DNA of 64,000 nt from Perkinsus olseni. Taxonomy: Eukaryota; Perkinsozoa; Perkinsida; Perkinsidae. This document shows, in pieces, positions 10,655 through 21,178 of the stretch (positions are counted from its first letter, which is position 1; each line of letters begins with the position of its first letter). Where the stretch lies: contig JABANP010000029.1 of assembly GCA_013115135.1 (NCBI GenBank), positions 185,059-249,058 on the forward strand, given 5' to 3'. The translations under genes and the position numbers were made by a program. The notes under the pieces are model-generated. The model was not told the origin of the DNA, did no database searches, and was given only the letters and a program-made list of their open reading frames with translations.

Positions 10655-13235
10655 TCAGAATATAGGGCCCCAGGGTCCAGGGGCGCCACCAGAATAGTAA
10701 TAATCGGATGGGTAGGGCGGTGGTGGAGGTGGAGCATGGCTCCGAGATGTAGTGCTGGCACCTCCCACAGGTCCAGGGGACCATCCTGGATGGTGGAGTG
10801 GACCACCAAGAGGAGTCTGATGATGATAGTCACGATACACTTGCCTATGAACTATACTCTACCACCGAGCTCTTGTCCTTGGTGATTTACAAATTTTCAT
10901 TAGTAATCCCCAGAGAAGACTTACTTGCATTTGTTGCTGTTGCTGCTGCTTAGGGCCTCCACTCTCCATCTGATGGCGCGATTGGCTTAGCGGCGATTGA
11001 TCACTCCTCGTGGTTATGTCCTGAAAATCATGGACATATTGCTCAAACAGTAGGCCGGCCGGGTCTCTATCCGAAAGGTGCACGGATCGATCCCTTCAGC
11101 TGTTGGTAATCGAGAACTTACACCCATGGGGGACTCGTGCTGTTGTTGCTGTGATACTCGCATCGAACCCGCTTGCGACGCAGCCTGCGGCGGCGGGCCG
11201 GAAGAGTATCTAAAATACGGAACAAACAACACTACCGAGAATTGAACCGGGATCATCCGGATAACAACGACGACCTGTACTGCTGGACCAATGACCCACC
11301 CTTTTCTGAGTCCTTTCCCGCCTGGAGTCCTATCGCCGCCTCCCATTGATCCGCTACGAGGGATTCCACCGCTCCTGCCGGGTGGAGAATGACCCCGAGG
11401 CGGCCGAGAAGGGCCAGCAAAGTTGCTGCGGGATCGGCGATTACCGTACTCCCCACCTGAACCAAAAGGTCCCGGGTTCAATCCCACGCGGAGGCGTTTT
11501 CTGCTAACAACTTACTTCCACTTGCACCGCCAGCACTGCTACTTCCTTCAGAAGCCAGATGAGTAAATGTCATTCGTCCATCGACCGTTTTATGAGGTTC
11601 CTGCGACAACAATGTCTACTCCTCCTGCTGTTGCTGTTCTGATGGCGACGGCCTACCTCAAGACAAGCCCAAGCATCTTCTACATTACTGTACGTAACAA
11701 ACGCGTATCGTTTGCTCTTCCCGGCCGAGTCATAAACTACTATACACTCATCCATTGGACCATACTTCCCAAACACTTCCTGAAAATCATCATCAACAAC
11801 ATCATCATCAACAGCACCCACACACCAGCATAGACTCCTCACTCACCCTAAGCGTCTCCGACGTAGTGTACGGTGCTAGATTGTATACGAATAATTTACG
11901 CATGCTCTGATTAGAGTATGTTGCCGTGGCTCCCCTGTTCCCAGTGTCCGAAGACGACACTATCGCTGCCTGCCCACTGCCACCACCAACAGACGAGGCC
12001 GCAGATATCTGATCCATAAGACAAGACTAGTCTGACCAGCGGCGGGATAACCATTACCTCGGCCGACTTCTCCCTCTCGCCACCACTAGGCAGGGCTTGG
12101 ATCACTCCCATCTGTTGATCATGATCTATCTTATCGGCAGCGAACTTGAGAATCAATTGTCGACCGTCAAGGTAAATCTGATACAGCCAAGAGTCATGAA
12201 GAACTATACACTCGCAATTTGAACTTACTTTCCCTTGGTTGGAGCAGCTCACTGCTTCACATGCACTTTCAACTCGTTCAAATGTAACAAATGCAAACCC
12301 CTTACTCCTCCCAGTATGACGATCATACACGACCGTGCCCTGATGACGTCAAGAGGATGATATGAAAGCGGATGGGGTCAACTATTACCTCTTCGATCAT
12401 ACCAAATTTACCAAGGGCATTTTTGACAGTATCACTGGAGCTTTGAAAACTGACATGTAAAAGAGCATCACGGAAATGCCCTCCTCCTCCCTCGTCCCAG
12501 CGTATAACCTTATATTTCTAACCAGCAGCCTCCTGAAGGTCGCATTACTCCCTACAACTGCCCTCAAGGCATCCCGCACCTCCTTGCTTATAGTAGATGC
12601 ATGGGCCAGAAGCTCCACCAGTTGAGTCTTCTCGAAATTGTTTATGATGGTTCTGACACATACCACCCCATGCCCAAATCCTCACCCAACCACTCCCAGT
12701 ATTATCACCTAACGTCATCTCTCGCAACTTCGTCTGGTCGGTCCAAGAAGGTTCTGATGGTCTCCGGCAGCTCGGCCCGGCGACGAGGCCCACCCGTTGT
12801 CCCCACCGGTTGAACGTCCGATCCGCCGCCCTCACCTGCCCAAAATAGCCATTGGATTTCCCAAACGACCCAAAGGCATCAACACTATCTTCGAATGCAC
12901 AAGGAGCGAATTTGACTCAACGAGCCCCTCTGGTCGTCCACAAGGGGGAAATTGAACATTCGACCTGCCCACCGGCCGCCGCCCACCCTAGTGTGACGCG
13001 GACCATCTCTCAATTCAAATAGGGGATCTTGCCCGTAGGCAGGCGCCAAACGATTACTAACGCGTCGATCTCTTATGTAAAATATTCACACACGCCCGAG
13101 GTTACCAGAATTTGGATGTCGTTCTTGAATGTCACTTCGGCTGCTTCCCGGAGCCCCAATTCCCCCATTACGCTGCGAGTCCTCCCCCTCCGATCCAAAC
13201 TGCTGATGTTGCTGCCCTGGCGTAGTACTGCTCAT
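10655..13235 (-). CDS. UBA2-like RNA-binding protein with two RRMs
   Basis: The likely role is nuclear RNA binding. The N-terminal helical region plus two RRMs matches the plant UBP1-associated (UBA2) / hnRNP type. Exons read on the minus strand are as follows. The start MSSTTPGQQHQQFGSEGED is at 13235; then come LPETIRTFLDRPDEVARDD and TIINNFEKTQLVELLAHAS. RRM1 runs from RRLLVRNISFQSSSDTVKN to YDRHTGRSKGFAFVTFERV (RNP1 KGFAFVTF). RRM2 runs from MRKLFVYNLAPYTTSETLR to AGKSKRYAFVTYSNVEDAW (RNP1 KRYAFVTY). After RRM2 comes VDGRMTFTHLASEG, a UBA2 hallmark. The tail is RG-, Gln- and Pro-rich and ends APGPWGPIF. At least ten introns, mostly 45-70 nt, have clean GT-AG borders and keep the frame throughout. 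The first intron is longer (about 265 nt). The model is well supported, with about 500 residues expected. Confidence 0.88.
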
Positions 13236-13393
13236 ATTTACGCTAAATAGAGTCCACGAATGAATGGTCGAGCAACTGTTGCTCTAATGCTTCCAAGATG
13301 CTCAGTAAGGTAGTTGCAACATGAACCCAATATTGCAAGAAAACTTGCACAAACACAAAAGCGCGCGCCCTAACAATCGATTTCGACAAAGAT

Positions 13394-13962
13394 TCACTCT
13401 TCTGAAGGGGCATAGACGTGTGTTCCTAGGCCATTCTCGAAGTTACGAACGATCGTCATGCGTATCTTGATGGAGTTAACAATTTCCGCTGGAAAATGCA
13501 GCCCGAGGAAACCCGTAAAAGGCCCTTACGGGGCGTATGATGGAAATTATCCGGTCCCTCAGTAGCATCCAAAAGGGTTATGAGCTGACACCATCTTCGT
13601 AGTGTTGAACACTTGCCAATCCTCATTCGTCGCATAGAGAGAATGGGAAGCTCTCATAGAAAACTGACAAGGGGGCGTAGGACAAGGACCAATTAACGTC
13701 AACTCGAAACTCAAGCTCCGCCACTTAGGGTAGTACCTGCCCGTGTAAGAAACGCCATGTAAAATATTTCACCCATCGTATAATCGGTGAATCGACCGCC
13801 CCAACCCGGCCTCCCCCGACACAGTAGACAACATTCTTCAAGTAGCTTTGTGTTGCCGCTAATATCTGATAGATCAAGTTGTCGCGCGCAATGAACAGCG
13901 CAATTTCTATGCACTTGAATCGTGTCTAGGCAGCGGCCGCTAGCACCTAGTGTCTGTGACAT
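13394..13962 (-). CDS. Hypothetical cysteine-containing protein
   Basis: The minus-strand frame from 13962 is Cys-rich in its middle (NCAVHC, then EECCLLC), and a later segment ends in FENGLGTHVYAPSEE with a stop at 13394. A good acceptor (cccccttgtcag, about 13663) lies between them. The Cys pattern recalls the N-terminal part of 15-kDa selenoprotein-type proteins, but the downstream exons do not fit that family. I assign no function. Exon joins are unresolved. Confidence 0.3.
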
Positions 13963-14159
13963 CTCATAGTCGCCCTGCTAGGGCAGCGGTGCTCACGTTA
14001 CTGAAGACTATGGGGCGTAGGGATCTGGTGTTTGCCTTGTAATGAGTACTACAAAGTTGTATGATGGTGACTGCGATGGGTGTGGACATGCCACAGAGAT
14101 GGAGGTCGCTCGGCAAGGCTTCCTGTGTGAATAGAGGGGGTATGTCAACCTTATCAGGT

Positions 14160-15909
14160 CGAAGATGCCTCGACTCGTCCAGGAGTCCCACCAGCCCCTT
14201 CGGAGCCTTCGAATGAGGATGTGGCGCTTGATCTCCTGCTAGGAGGCTTCCCACAGTAACGTGCTGCTGCATCACGACTTGAGTCATCATCCACTACGAC
14301 AGATCCTTTATTGACTTCATCTTTATAACACAACGATACAACGGAGATCGAGCACACAGGTATTCGCCCAGGTTTTCGTGATGGCGCAACCGCAACCACC
14401 AGGCCGGCTCCCTCCAAGCCCATCAGCCTGGATACAGTGAAAACCTTACTAACCAACGCTGAAAGTCGACTCACAGGTGGCAGACCATTAGAGGCCCTTC
14501 AGCATTACATGGAGCTCGCCGGGTAGCAGTCCTGCATTTGCCACTCCTGGGGGTTGGTAGTAGTTGCTTCGCGTCAGTTACCTTCACAAGGGGGGCGACC
14601 TCGCCGCAGGGATGTACTTCTACTGCCGATCAGCCAATGTCGCCTCTTGTGAAGCTACGCCAGTCGCCGCCGAGGCCTTCTATAAAATGGGTATTATGAC
14701 GGGGTATCAGTAGCTTCGAAGCGTCCTTGACGGTCTTTGCCTGAGCAGGTATGATTAAAACTGAGCTGATGGACTTACAAGGAGGCATCATCACTTTGGA
14801 GAGGGCAGTGGAGTTAGCTCTGTGGTCATCCAGTGACTCCAACAGCAGCACCTCGGGGCCAAACCTCAGTTATCTCATCGCCGCTGATCTTGCAACTTTG
14901 TACATGTGAGTTTTCATGTTCTTTCGAGTGACCATCTCGACGCCGCATCTTTCGAGTGTCCGCCTTAGGCGTCTTGCCGATGACGCCGACTTTTGGGCGG
15001 CCGACTCAGAACAGCCGCTACAGCAGTCGAGTGCGTCCCTCTGCGTCTCCTTGGTTACATCGTTGCTATGCAGATGCCGAGAAGTGCGATGCTCTGGTCG
15101 TAGCTGGCCGGGTATGGTCATCAACGGCCTGCTACGAAAGAGCTCTCGAATGTGCCCAGTTCGGGCTCGGACGAAGCCATCGAAGGCCTCGCCAGTTTCA
15201 AGCTGGGGACAGCCAGGTTAGCCCTTGCTGCACTCGCGGCAGTGGAGAGCAGTCCCTCGGTTTAGACTGGAGGTTGGTGACCTGGAGGGGGCTCTCGCCC
15301 TTCAGTGGCGGTATCTAGAAATTTCACAACGATTCGCGGATCTGAAGGGGGAGGCAGCGTCGCGGGCAGTACTGTCTAAGATTTACCAGCGCTTAGGAGA
15401 CAAGTGAGGGAATGTGGCCTCCCGATGTTATCGGCCCCAGTGTGATGCTGGCAGGAGAGCGGCTATTGAAGAGCTGGACATTCTGAGAAATGTTGCGGAA
15501 CATGCGGGAGAGATAATCACAGCTGCTGATGCGTGCCTCGATCTTGCAGTGCTCACATATCAGGAAGATGAGGTGAATTGAATAGCCATTGACTTACACT
15601 TCTGCGCTCACGCCTACAAAGTTTAACTTGGTGTATCTTTGCTTTTCAGGTTGAGGCGGCTAAGTTGTTGGAGGGATATTATCAGCTGTCTCGTCGAGCG
15701 GCAGACCGTGGTCGTCAGGGCTCTGCTGCGGTTCTCATTGGACTCGCCAGCGGGTAGGCCTCCGTGTAACTGCTGAGCTGGGCACTCCTTTTCTCAGACG
15801 GACAATGATGCATCATGTGGCCAAGGTCTTCGAGGAAGGTCGCGGTATTTATGAGCTACTCAAATGGAAAGATGCTCCTTTGATTGAAGGCTTGCACGAT
15901 GATGTCTAA
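14160..15909 (+). CDS. TPR-repeat protein
   Basis: A multi-exon plus-strand gene. Helical repeats of TPR type are visible in several exons: SRLTGGRPLEALQHYMELA (14460-14520), GGDLAAGMYFYCRSANVA (about 14590-14650), ACYERALECA (15129-15155), LASFKLGTARLALAALAAV (15190-15245), GDLEGALALQWRYLEIS (15275-15330) and AVLSKIYQRLGDK (15366-15404). The end is a Lys/Leu-rich exon closing GLHDDV at 15909. The architecture recalls TTC29-type axonemal TPR proteins, but that is only a suggestion. Introns with good borders include 15405-15441 and about 15573-15650. Two +1 frame corrections are needed inside what looks like one exon: at GCC-C-AGT (about 15154) and at CCC-T-CGG (about 15254). The 5' exons before 14400 are uncertain; a further +1 at a CCC run near 14367 would be needed to include them. 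Confidence 0.65.
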
Positions 15910-16319
15910 TCCCATTCACTTCGGTGTTGAGAATTATAGCAGCAGTTCTTGTGTTCGTGATGAGTAAAATTCACGCACTGGGTCATCATGCGGGGGAAAG
16001 TAGCTTGAAGGAAACCGAGTAAGATATTCACGTTTTATGAGGGACATAACGCGATGCTCGCCGACTCGAGAGCTTCGTAAAAGGGCTGGGCCATCGACGT
16101 TTATGCGTAAATAAGAGAGGGCGATGAGACTGGTTTTTGTTGAGCGATCGCAGCCGCCACTGGGCTACTGAGAGACACGACTAGGTTTCCCGAGCGGTAA
16201 ATCGAGCAGTCATTTTGAGCTCTCTCACGAGACGACATGACAGGGGACAAATGTTTGTGTCGGGCTCACCTACCACTCCTCGTAGAGAACATACTGAGTA
16301 GGGGCACCTCCGAGGCATG
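15910..16319. other. Intergenic, nothing recognised
   Basis: No gene or repeat is visible between the TPR gene stop and the interspersed repeat that begins the right arm of the inverted duplication. Confidence 0.4.
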
Positions 16320-16515
16320 TTTTGCCGTCGACTGTACTCGAACAGGATCACTTATGTAGTGATTTCCTTTCGTTCACAAGAGTACTCTTGACAAAACCCT
16401 AAACTGTGATGAGGAGTTGTATACCCCGCCCTAATGGAGGTTCAGTCATGTACTCGACTTCGATGACCCATCCTTTACAAGGACAGGCTGTGGGTATTGC
16501 TGAGCGGTTAACTAT
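16320..16515 (+). repeat. Interspersed repeat, copy 2 of 3
   Basis: Same element as at 2426-2690 and 22905-23110, about 90% identical by eye over its core. It ends at the GCTGAGCGGTTAACT segment (16499-16513), after which the three copies diverge. Confidence 0.85.
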
Positions 16516-16843
16516 TAATGGGCTTTTGGTACGAACTTTTACTCGTGTCTCGACTTCAATCCATTTGTTCGGCGCTCCGCGTGCAACGTCATATCGAGTA
16601 TTCATTGGAGATGAAGTTCACCCGCGGAGGCTCCGCGGCGGAGCTGTTCGAACTTGTCATCTTTTTAGTGGGATCAGCACCATGAATTTGTTACTGAAAC
16701 GGGCGCGAATATATTTCCGGAGACGAGACTTTATTTTTCGCTCGCTAAGCAGATGAGAGACGCGTCTCGTTTCTGCGCATGGGTTCACCAGTGAAGGTGA
16801 TGATCCTACTTCACACCACAATCGAGTCCCGTTCCTCTTCACA

Positions 16844-19133
16844 ATGATACTCTGCCCGATTACAGTGTTCATTCTGTGTTGGAAGATCCACACCGAAGCG
16901 GCAGATCCTGAGTCCAATCCAAAAGGTAGTTAATCCGCCCGCCTCCCTAGAGTGAGCTTTTTCGGTTGTCAGACTTGTTCCGGAGAGGTATCAACAAACT
17001 GCGGGCGGCAATGAACTCCGATGAAGATGGTCCGGTGCCCGAGGCGATCTGTGACAGCACAGTACTTCAACATCACGGCCATCTGTCGGGCCATTGCGAT
17101 ACCAAGTGAGAGGATGAGAAGTCATCTTGATTTGAGCCATGCTACGATCTGCTAGGTTGTTTTACTGGTTCTTCGAGTCCCGAAACAACCCAAGGGACAG
17201 CCCCACTGTTGTTTACTTCCAAGGAGGCCCCGGTGCCAGTAGTCTCTACTCGGCCCTCTCGGGCAATGGCGGCCCTTGCATAGTTGATGACACAGGCAAC
17301 AGCACTTCGCTAAATCAGTGAGGTTGCCTCAACCACGAGAATCGACAACTGAGGCTTCTAAGATACTCTTGGAACACTCATGCCAATGTCATGTACCTCG
17401 ATCAGCCAGCACAGGTCGGCTTCAGCAGAGGCAGCATCCCAAAATGTTCCGTCGAGGCATCCGAGTCGACGTAATCGATACACCACAGCGTGTAGTCGTA
17501 TTTTCCATCCTTGCAGATACTCAGCCCTCGAGGAGTTCTTCACCTCGCGACCGGAGTATAACACGAGAGTCTTCCTCGCTGGCCAGTCCTATGCCGGTAC
17601 GAATAACAAGACTCACATATAATGTTCCACTCGGCACGCTTGGATTGGTGGCAGGGCATTACATTCCACCTCTCGCGGCTAAGCTGACGGGAAGGACCTC
17701 CTCTGTGCGGCTTGAAGGCATCTTGCTTGGCAATCCCGATGTTGCACCGGAGATTCAGTACTGCGGAAGACGCGAGTCCGGTATAGACTGGGCCGGACCA
17801 ATTCCCTTCCCAGGTGGCGTTTCTATCCAGAAATGGCAAGAGCTAATCGTCTCGTCTACGAATACAAGTGATTGATGCCGATCAGCTAGGAGGAATACGG
17901 AATGACGTTGCAGGTACGAGAGACTGAAAGATAACGCTGATGAATGCATGGGACTTGTACGCCAATGCAACCGTGAGGAAGTTGTTGTGAACAAGAGACC
18001 TGGGATAGCATCGAGGTTGTGGGGCTTTTTGGGGCTGCGTGGCACTCCTTGCACACGAGCCTGGAGAGTATGTATGAACGGTCTCATCACGCCAATAGTC
18101 GATGAGGGAATCAGTGTGTAAGTGAACAGCGACAGCCACTTTATTGGGGAGTGGGGGCACGAGCCACTTATTCATCATTTCCAGCCGTCACGTGGACAGA
18201 GAGGACAGATCGGGGACTGCCTCGCCGGCCTTCCGAAACGTAAGTAGATAAGTGCCCGCGAACAGCCTTACTTGTTGCATGCAATCTAGATGCCGCTTGA
18301 TAAACGCTCGTATCAACTTAAAACCATCACCAGTCAGGTTGCGAACTTTTTGAGGAAGAGAAGCGTCCAGAAGGTGTTGGGAGTTACCACATCGTGGACC
18401 TTAACGAATATGGAAGTGAGTTGCAAGCCCTCCAAGAGCAACTCATCCAAGCCTTCCCATGCTTCTCCCATGCTTCTCCCATGCACCTTGCCCCTCTAGC
18501 GAGCGGCCGTTCATGTCGAATACCGACAAGCTCCGGTGTTGGCTTTGGAGAGCGACAGGAGTGTATCCTTCTTACAGGTCTTGAACAAACTCGAGGAGGA
18601 CAGGCCGCGCAACTACCATCATTATTTGCCGAACCTCATCGACCACGGCCTGAGAGTATCCTTCAGGAATCCGAGAACTTCCTCCTGTATCAGCAACTGC
18701 AGGTTCAAATCATGGTTGGTGATCGTGACTACCTCTGTAACTGGATGGGCAATGAGGCATGGACGATGGAACTGAACTGGAGAGGAGCGCATGAGTTTCG
18801 AAAGGCCGAAGTTGTCGGTTATCATGTGAGTAGCCGGAAGCTTCACGCCCGAACATCTCGAAGCGGAGGTGCAGTTAGAGTGGGTTGTAGACTCTTAGTT
18901 TTAGGACGCATATTCCATTGGAGAGCTGAGGAGCTACACTCTCCCGGACACCGGAGGCCAACTCACTTTCATACGGGTACCTGGCTGCCGTTCGCCGGCG
19001 ACACGGAACGTTCGTGATTGGTGGTCTCACTAAGTCCGGTCAGGTGTACGGTGCTGGACACGATGTTGCGAAGGACGTCCCTCGAGCAGCCCTTAAGATG
19101 GTTGATGAGTTCTTGAACAATAAGTTACGCTGA
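16844..19133 (+). CDS. Serine carboxypeptidase (peptidase family S10)
   Basis: A secreted or vacuolar exopeptidase that removes C-terminal residues. The start at 16844 gives a signal peptide ([14 protein letters not shown]). Motifs follow in family order: LFYWFFES, the oxyanion-hole [37 protein letters not shown], the nucleophile motif [21 protein letters not shown], the disulfide region with [30 protein letters not shown] (catalytic Asp), and [13 protein letters not shown] (catalytic His). Clear introns are 16926-16972, 17106-17155, 17318-17362, 17471-17516, 17597-17654, 17868-17930, 18656-18702, 18836-18904 and 18977-19044. All restore the frame, so the gene looks intact. One oddity is that the nucleophile motif has Gln where the family has Glu (GESYAG). 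The exons between 18110 and 18320 are less certain. Confidence 0.9.
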
Positions 19134-20089
19134 AGCCAAACAAGAGCTGCTGAGTAACTGCTACTAAAGATTGTCTGAGATCATGCTAATTCGCGGAGCA
19201 TACGAGGTACCTGTTGTCCAGGCATGGAGAAGGCTTTCAAAATTCACAACTACACCACCTCGACCCTCACATTTCTCGACCATTGAATTGGTTCATGCCG
19301 GTGGTTGATGTCGTGCAATGGCACTTGTCACACGTAATTCATTCACAGCCTTTAGTGACAGTGACGGTTAGCATCCAGTGGCACTTGGCCGCAAGTCGCT
19401 GAGAGGTAAATGAAGCGAAAAAACCGCGCTGCAGGTCCCATTTAGCTGCAGCGTGGCATACAAGCGATGGCTCCACAGAATGCGCCCGGTTAAGCCAATG
19501 CGTTATGCTTCGAGTATCTCAGGTTCGTCTGCTTGTGGACGCCTGTCTCCTGCACGCGTACCGCACAAAGGTTGGTTCTCTCGAGGTCTTCTCATGTACG
19601 TTCGCTCTAGGCACCGCCGCGATGCCCCAGGAAAGGACTCGCTGGGAGCAGCACGGTGGCGCAGATGGGGCGGCCAACAAACGCAACTCGCCGTTCGCTC
19701 GATTCACCTATTCGCTAAGAAGTGGGCAGAACCGCAATGCGGACCTCTCAAACGTACCATGATATATGTCCTCTCACAGATACTCTAATTTAGTAAAGTC
19801 GGGAATCATAAAACATTATATACCACCTCCCCGGGAGCTCCAACCATACTCTTTACGTTACGATTATGAACGCGACTCACTGAGAGCAACGAGTTGAACT
19901 GATGAGAGCTTACTGAAGGGGCCAGGGGGAGTGTTTGGAACGCAACCCGAGACAACCCCAGACGAATAAGTCGCTGAGTCGCCTGGGGAGTGTTCGAAAC
20001 CTAAGCCCGAGACCGCCCGAAGCCACGTAGTCTGATAGATTCTGATGAATCTGAGAACCGATTCATGAATAAATCAATGAGTACAAAAA
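19134..20089. other. Non-coding flank of the inverted duplication
   Basis: Reverse-complement partner of 181-1089. Small open frames here have no counterpart in the other arm and are not called. The last part (19900-20060) is rich in direct repeats related to GAGTGTTCGAAACC. Confidence 0.55.
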
Positions 20090-20268
20090 GAGTACAGAAC
20101 GGCCCGGGACTGATGATAATCGATAGTGAGTACAGAACGGCCCGGGACTGATGATAATCGATAGCGAGTACAGAACGGCCCGGGAATGATGATAATCGAT
20201 AGTGAGTACAGAACGGCCCGGGACTGATGATTATCGATAGTGATTAAAAAACAGCCCGAGACTGATCA
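20090..20268. repeat. 38-bp tandem repeat array (right arm)
   Basis: About 4.5 copies of the 38-bp unit seen at 1-180, in reverse complement. The array runs up to the stop codon of the secreted-protein gene at 20272, so on the minus strand it would form the start of that gene's 3' UTR. Confidence 0.95.
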
Positions 20269-20271
20269 TTA

Positions 20272-20541
20272 TTATTGCGGGAAGAAGCACTCACAAGGTA
20301 TGGATCGATCATCGATGCATGCGCCTCGATAGGGCATGGACCCGTCTTCAGGGCGAGAGCCGCTACAGAAATTACGGCCTGGGCAATCAGTTTTTATACA
20401 CGAAAACACGGGCCTGCTGGGCTCAAGTGGGGGGATAAGATATGCTGCGTTTACCAGAGTCCGGTCTTGGACAACACATAAGGCGAGGATAACTGCGTTG
20501 ATGATGTTTAACATGGGATACGGAGAGTCCAGAAAAAACAA
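20272..20541 (-). CDS. Small secreted cysteine-rich protein, family member 1
   Basis: 89 codons if started at the upper Met. A second Met, nine codons later (MLNIINAVILALCV), is the one conserved across the family and is the likelier start. A signal peptide is followed by a linker and a C-terminal cysteine domain ending CIDDRSIPCEC. The family frame is C-x4-C-x4-C-x6-C-x7-C-x-C; this member has one extra residue in the second gap and a longer third loop with a GSRPEDG insert. The function is unknown. Other members are at 43204, 44695, 47669, 53925, 60159 and 62536. Confidence 0.75.
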   Translation of the reverse strand: MFFLDSPYPMLNIINAVILALCVVQDRTLVNAAYLIPPLEPSRPVFSCIKTDCPGRNFCSGSRPEDGSMPYRGACIDDRSIPCECFFPQ

Positions 20542-21178
20542 AATGCTGAGCCACTGTTCCTCCCAGTCCCTGGTTGTTGCTACTCAGCGCTTGCCGCCAA
20601 TTCTGATGAGATCACTGATGAGCATCCGCCCCGCTATGCAGAAATCGATCGTGGCGCCGGCGTACGTATGTGACTGTCTACCACTTACCCTTTGGACTTC
20701 ATTATCATAGTGTAATGCGCCGTGAGTGACTTCGTTCGAGGACTGAAGGAGGCGCGAACTTTAATCCCTAGAGCCGCTAGAGCATCGTAGCGGATTGCTC
20801 ATGGATATCGAGACAACGTAGGCAATGAATGTACTCGTGACAACCAGAATGAAGGGACAGCGAACGGCACGTACACTGCATTGACAATCGGAAATTCGCC
20901 TTACTCACGATGAATTCACAGGGACGCCCAGTACGGGCCCGAGAGTCGGACAATGGACAACTAAACTAGAAACTCGTTCTTGGGAAGGGGCGACCCTGGC
21001 GTTGTGTCGGATGTCTCCTCTCTTACTAGCAGTGAGGGGGAACTTGAGATACGGGCTGTTGGGAGAGGCTGCGTGACACGATATCAACGAGCAGTCAGTT
21101 TGGAAGGCCCCTCGGGGTAACGTGGCTTGTAATGCAATGGTTAATGTTCAGTCTCCTTTCATTTGAGAATATTCTATC
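20542..21178. other. Conserved 5' flank of the secreted gene, then photolyase promoter region
   Basis: 20620-20780 matches the flank of other family members, especially 61060-61210. Shared landmarks are GTGGCGCCGGCGTACGTA, TGTCTACCACTTACC and an AGAGCCGCT block. The photolyase start lies 20 bp after a T/C-rich stretch ending in AG (21139-21166), which could be a trans-splice acceptor. Confidence 0.5.

Noticed and set aside
13711..13962. 15-kDa selenoprotein (SELENOF) homologue
   Set aside because: Only the spacing of some cysteines is similar; no selenocysteine motif or thioredoxin-fold part follows.
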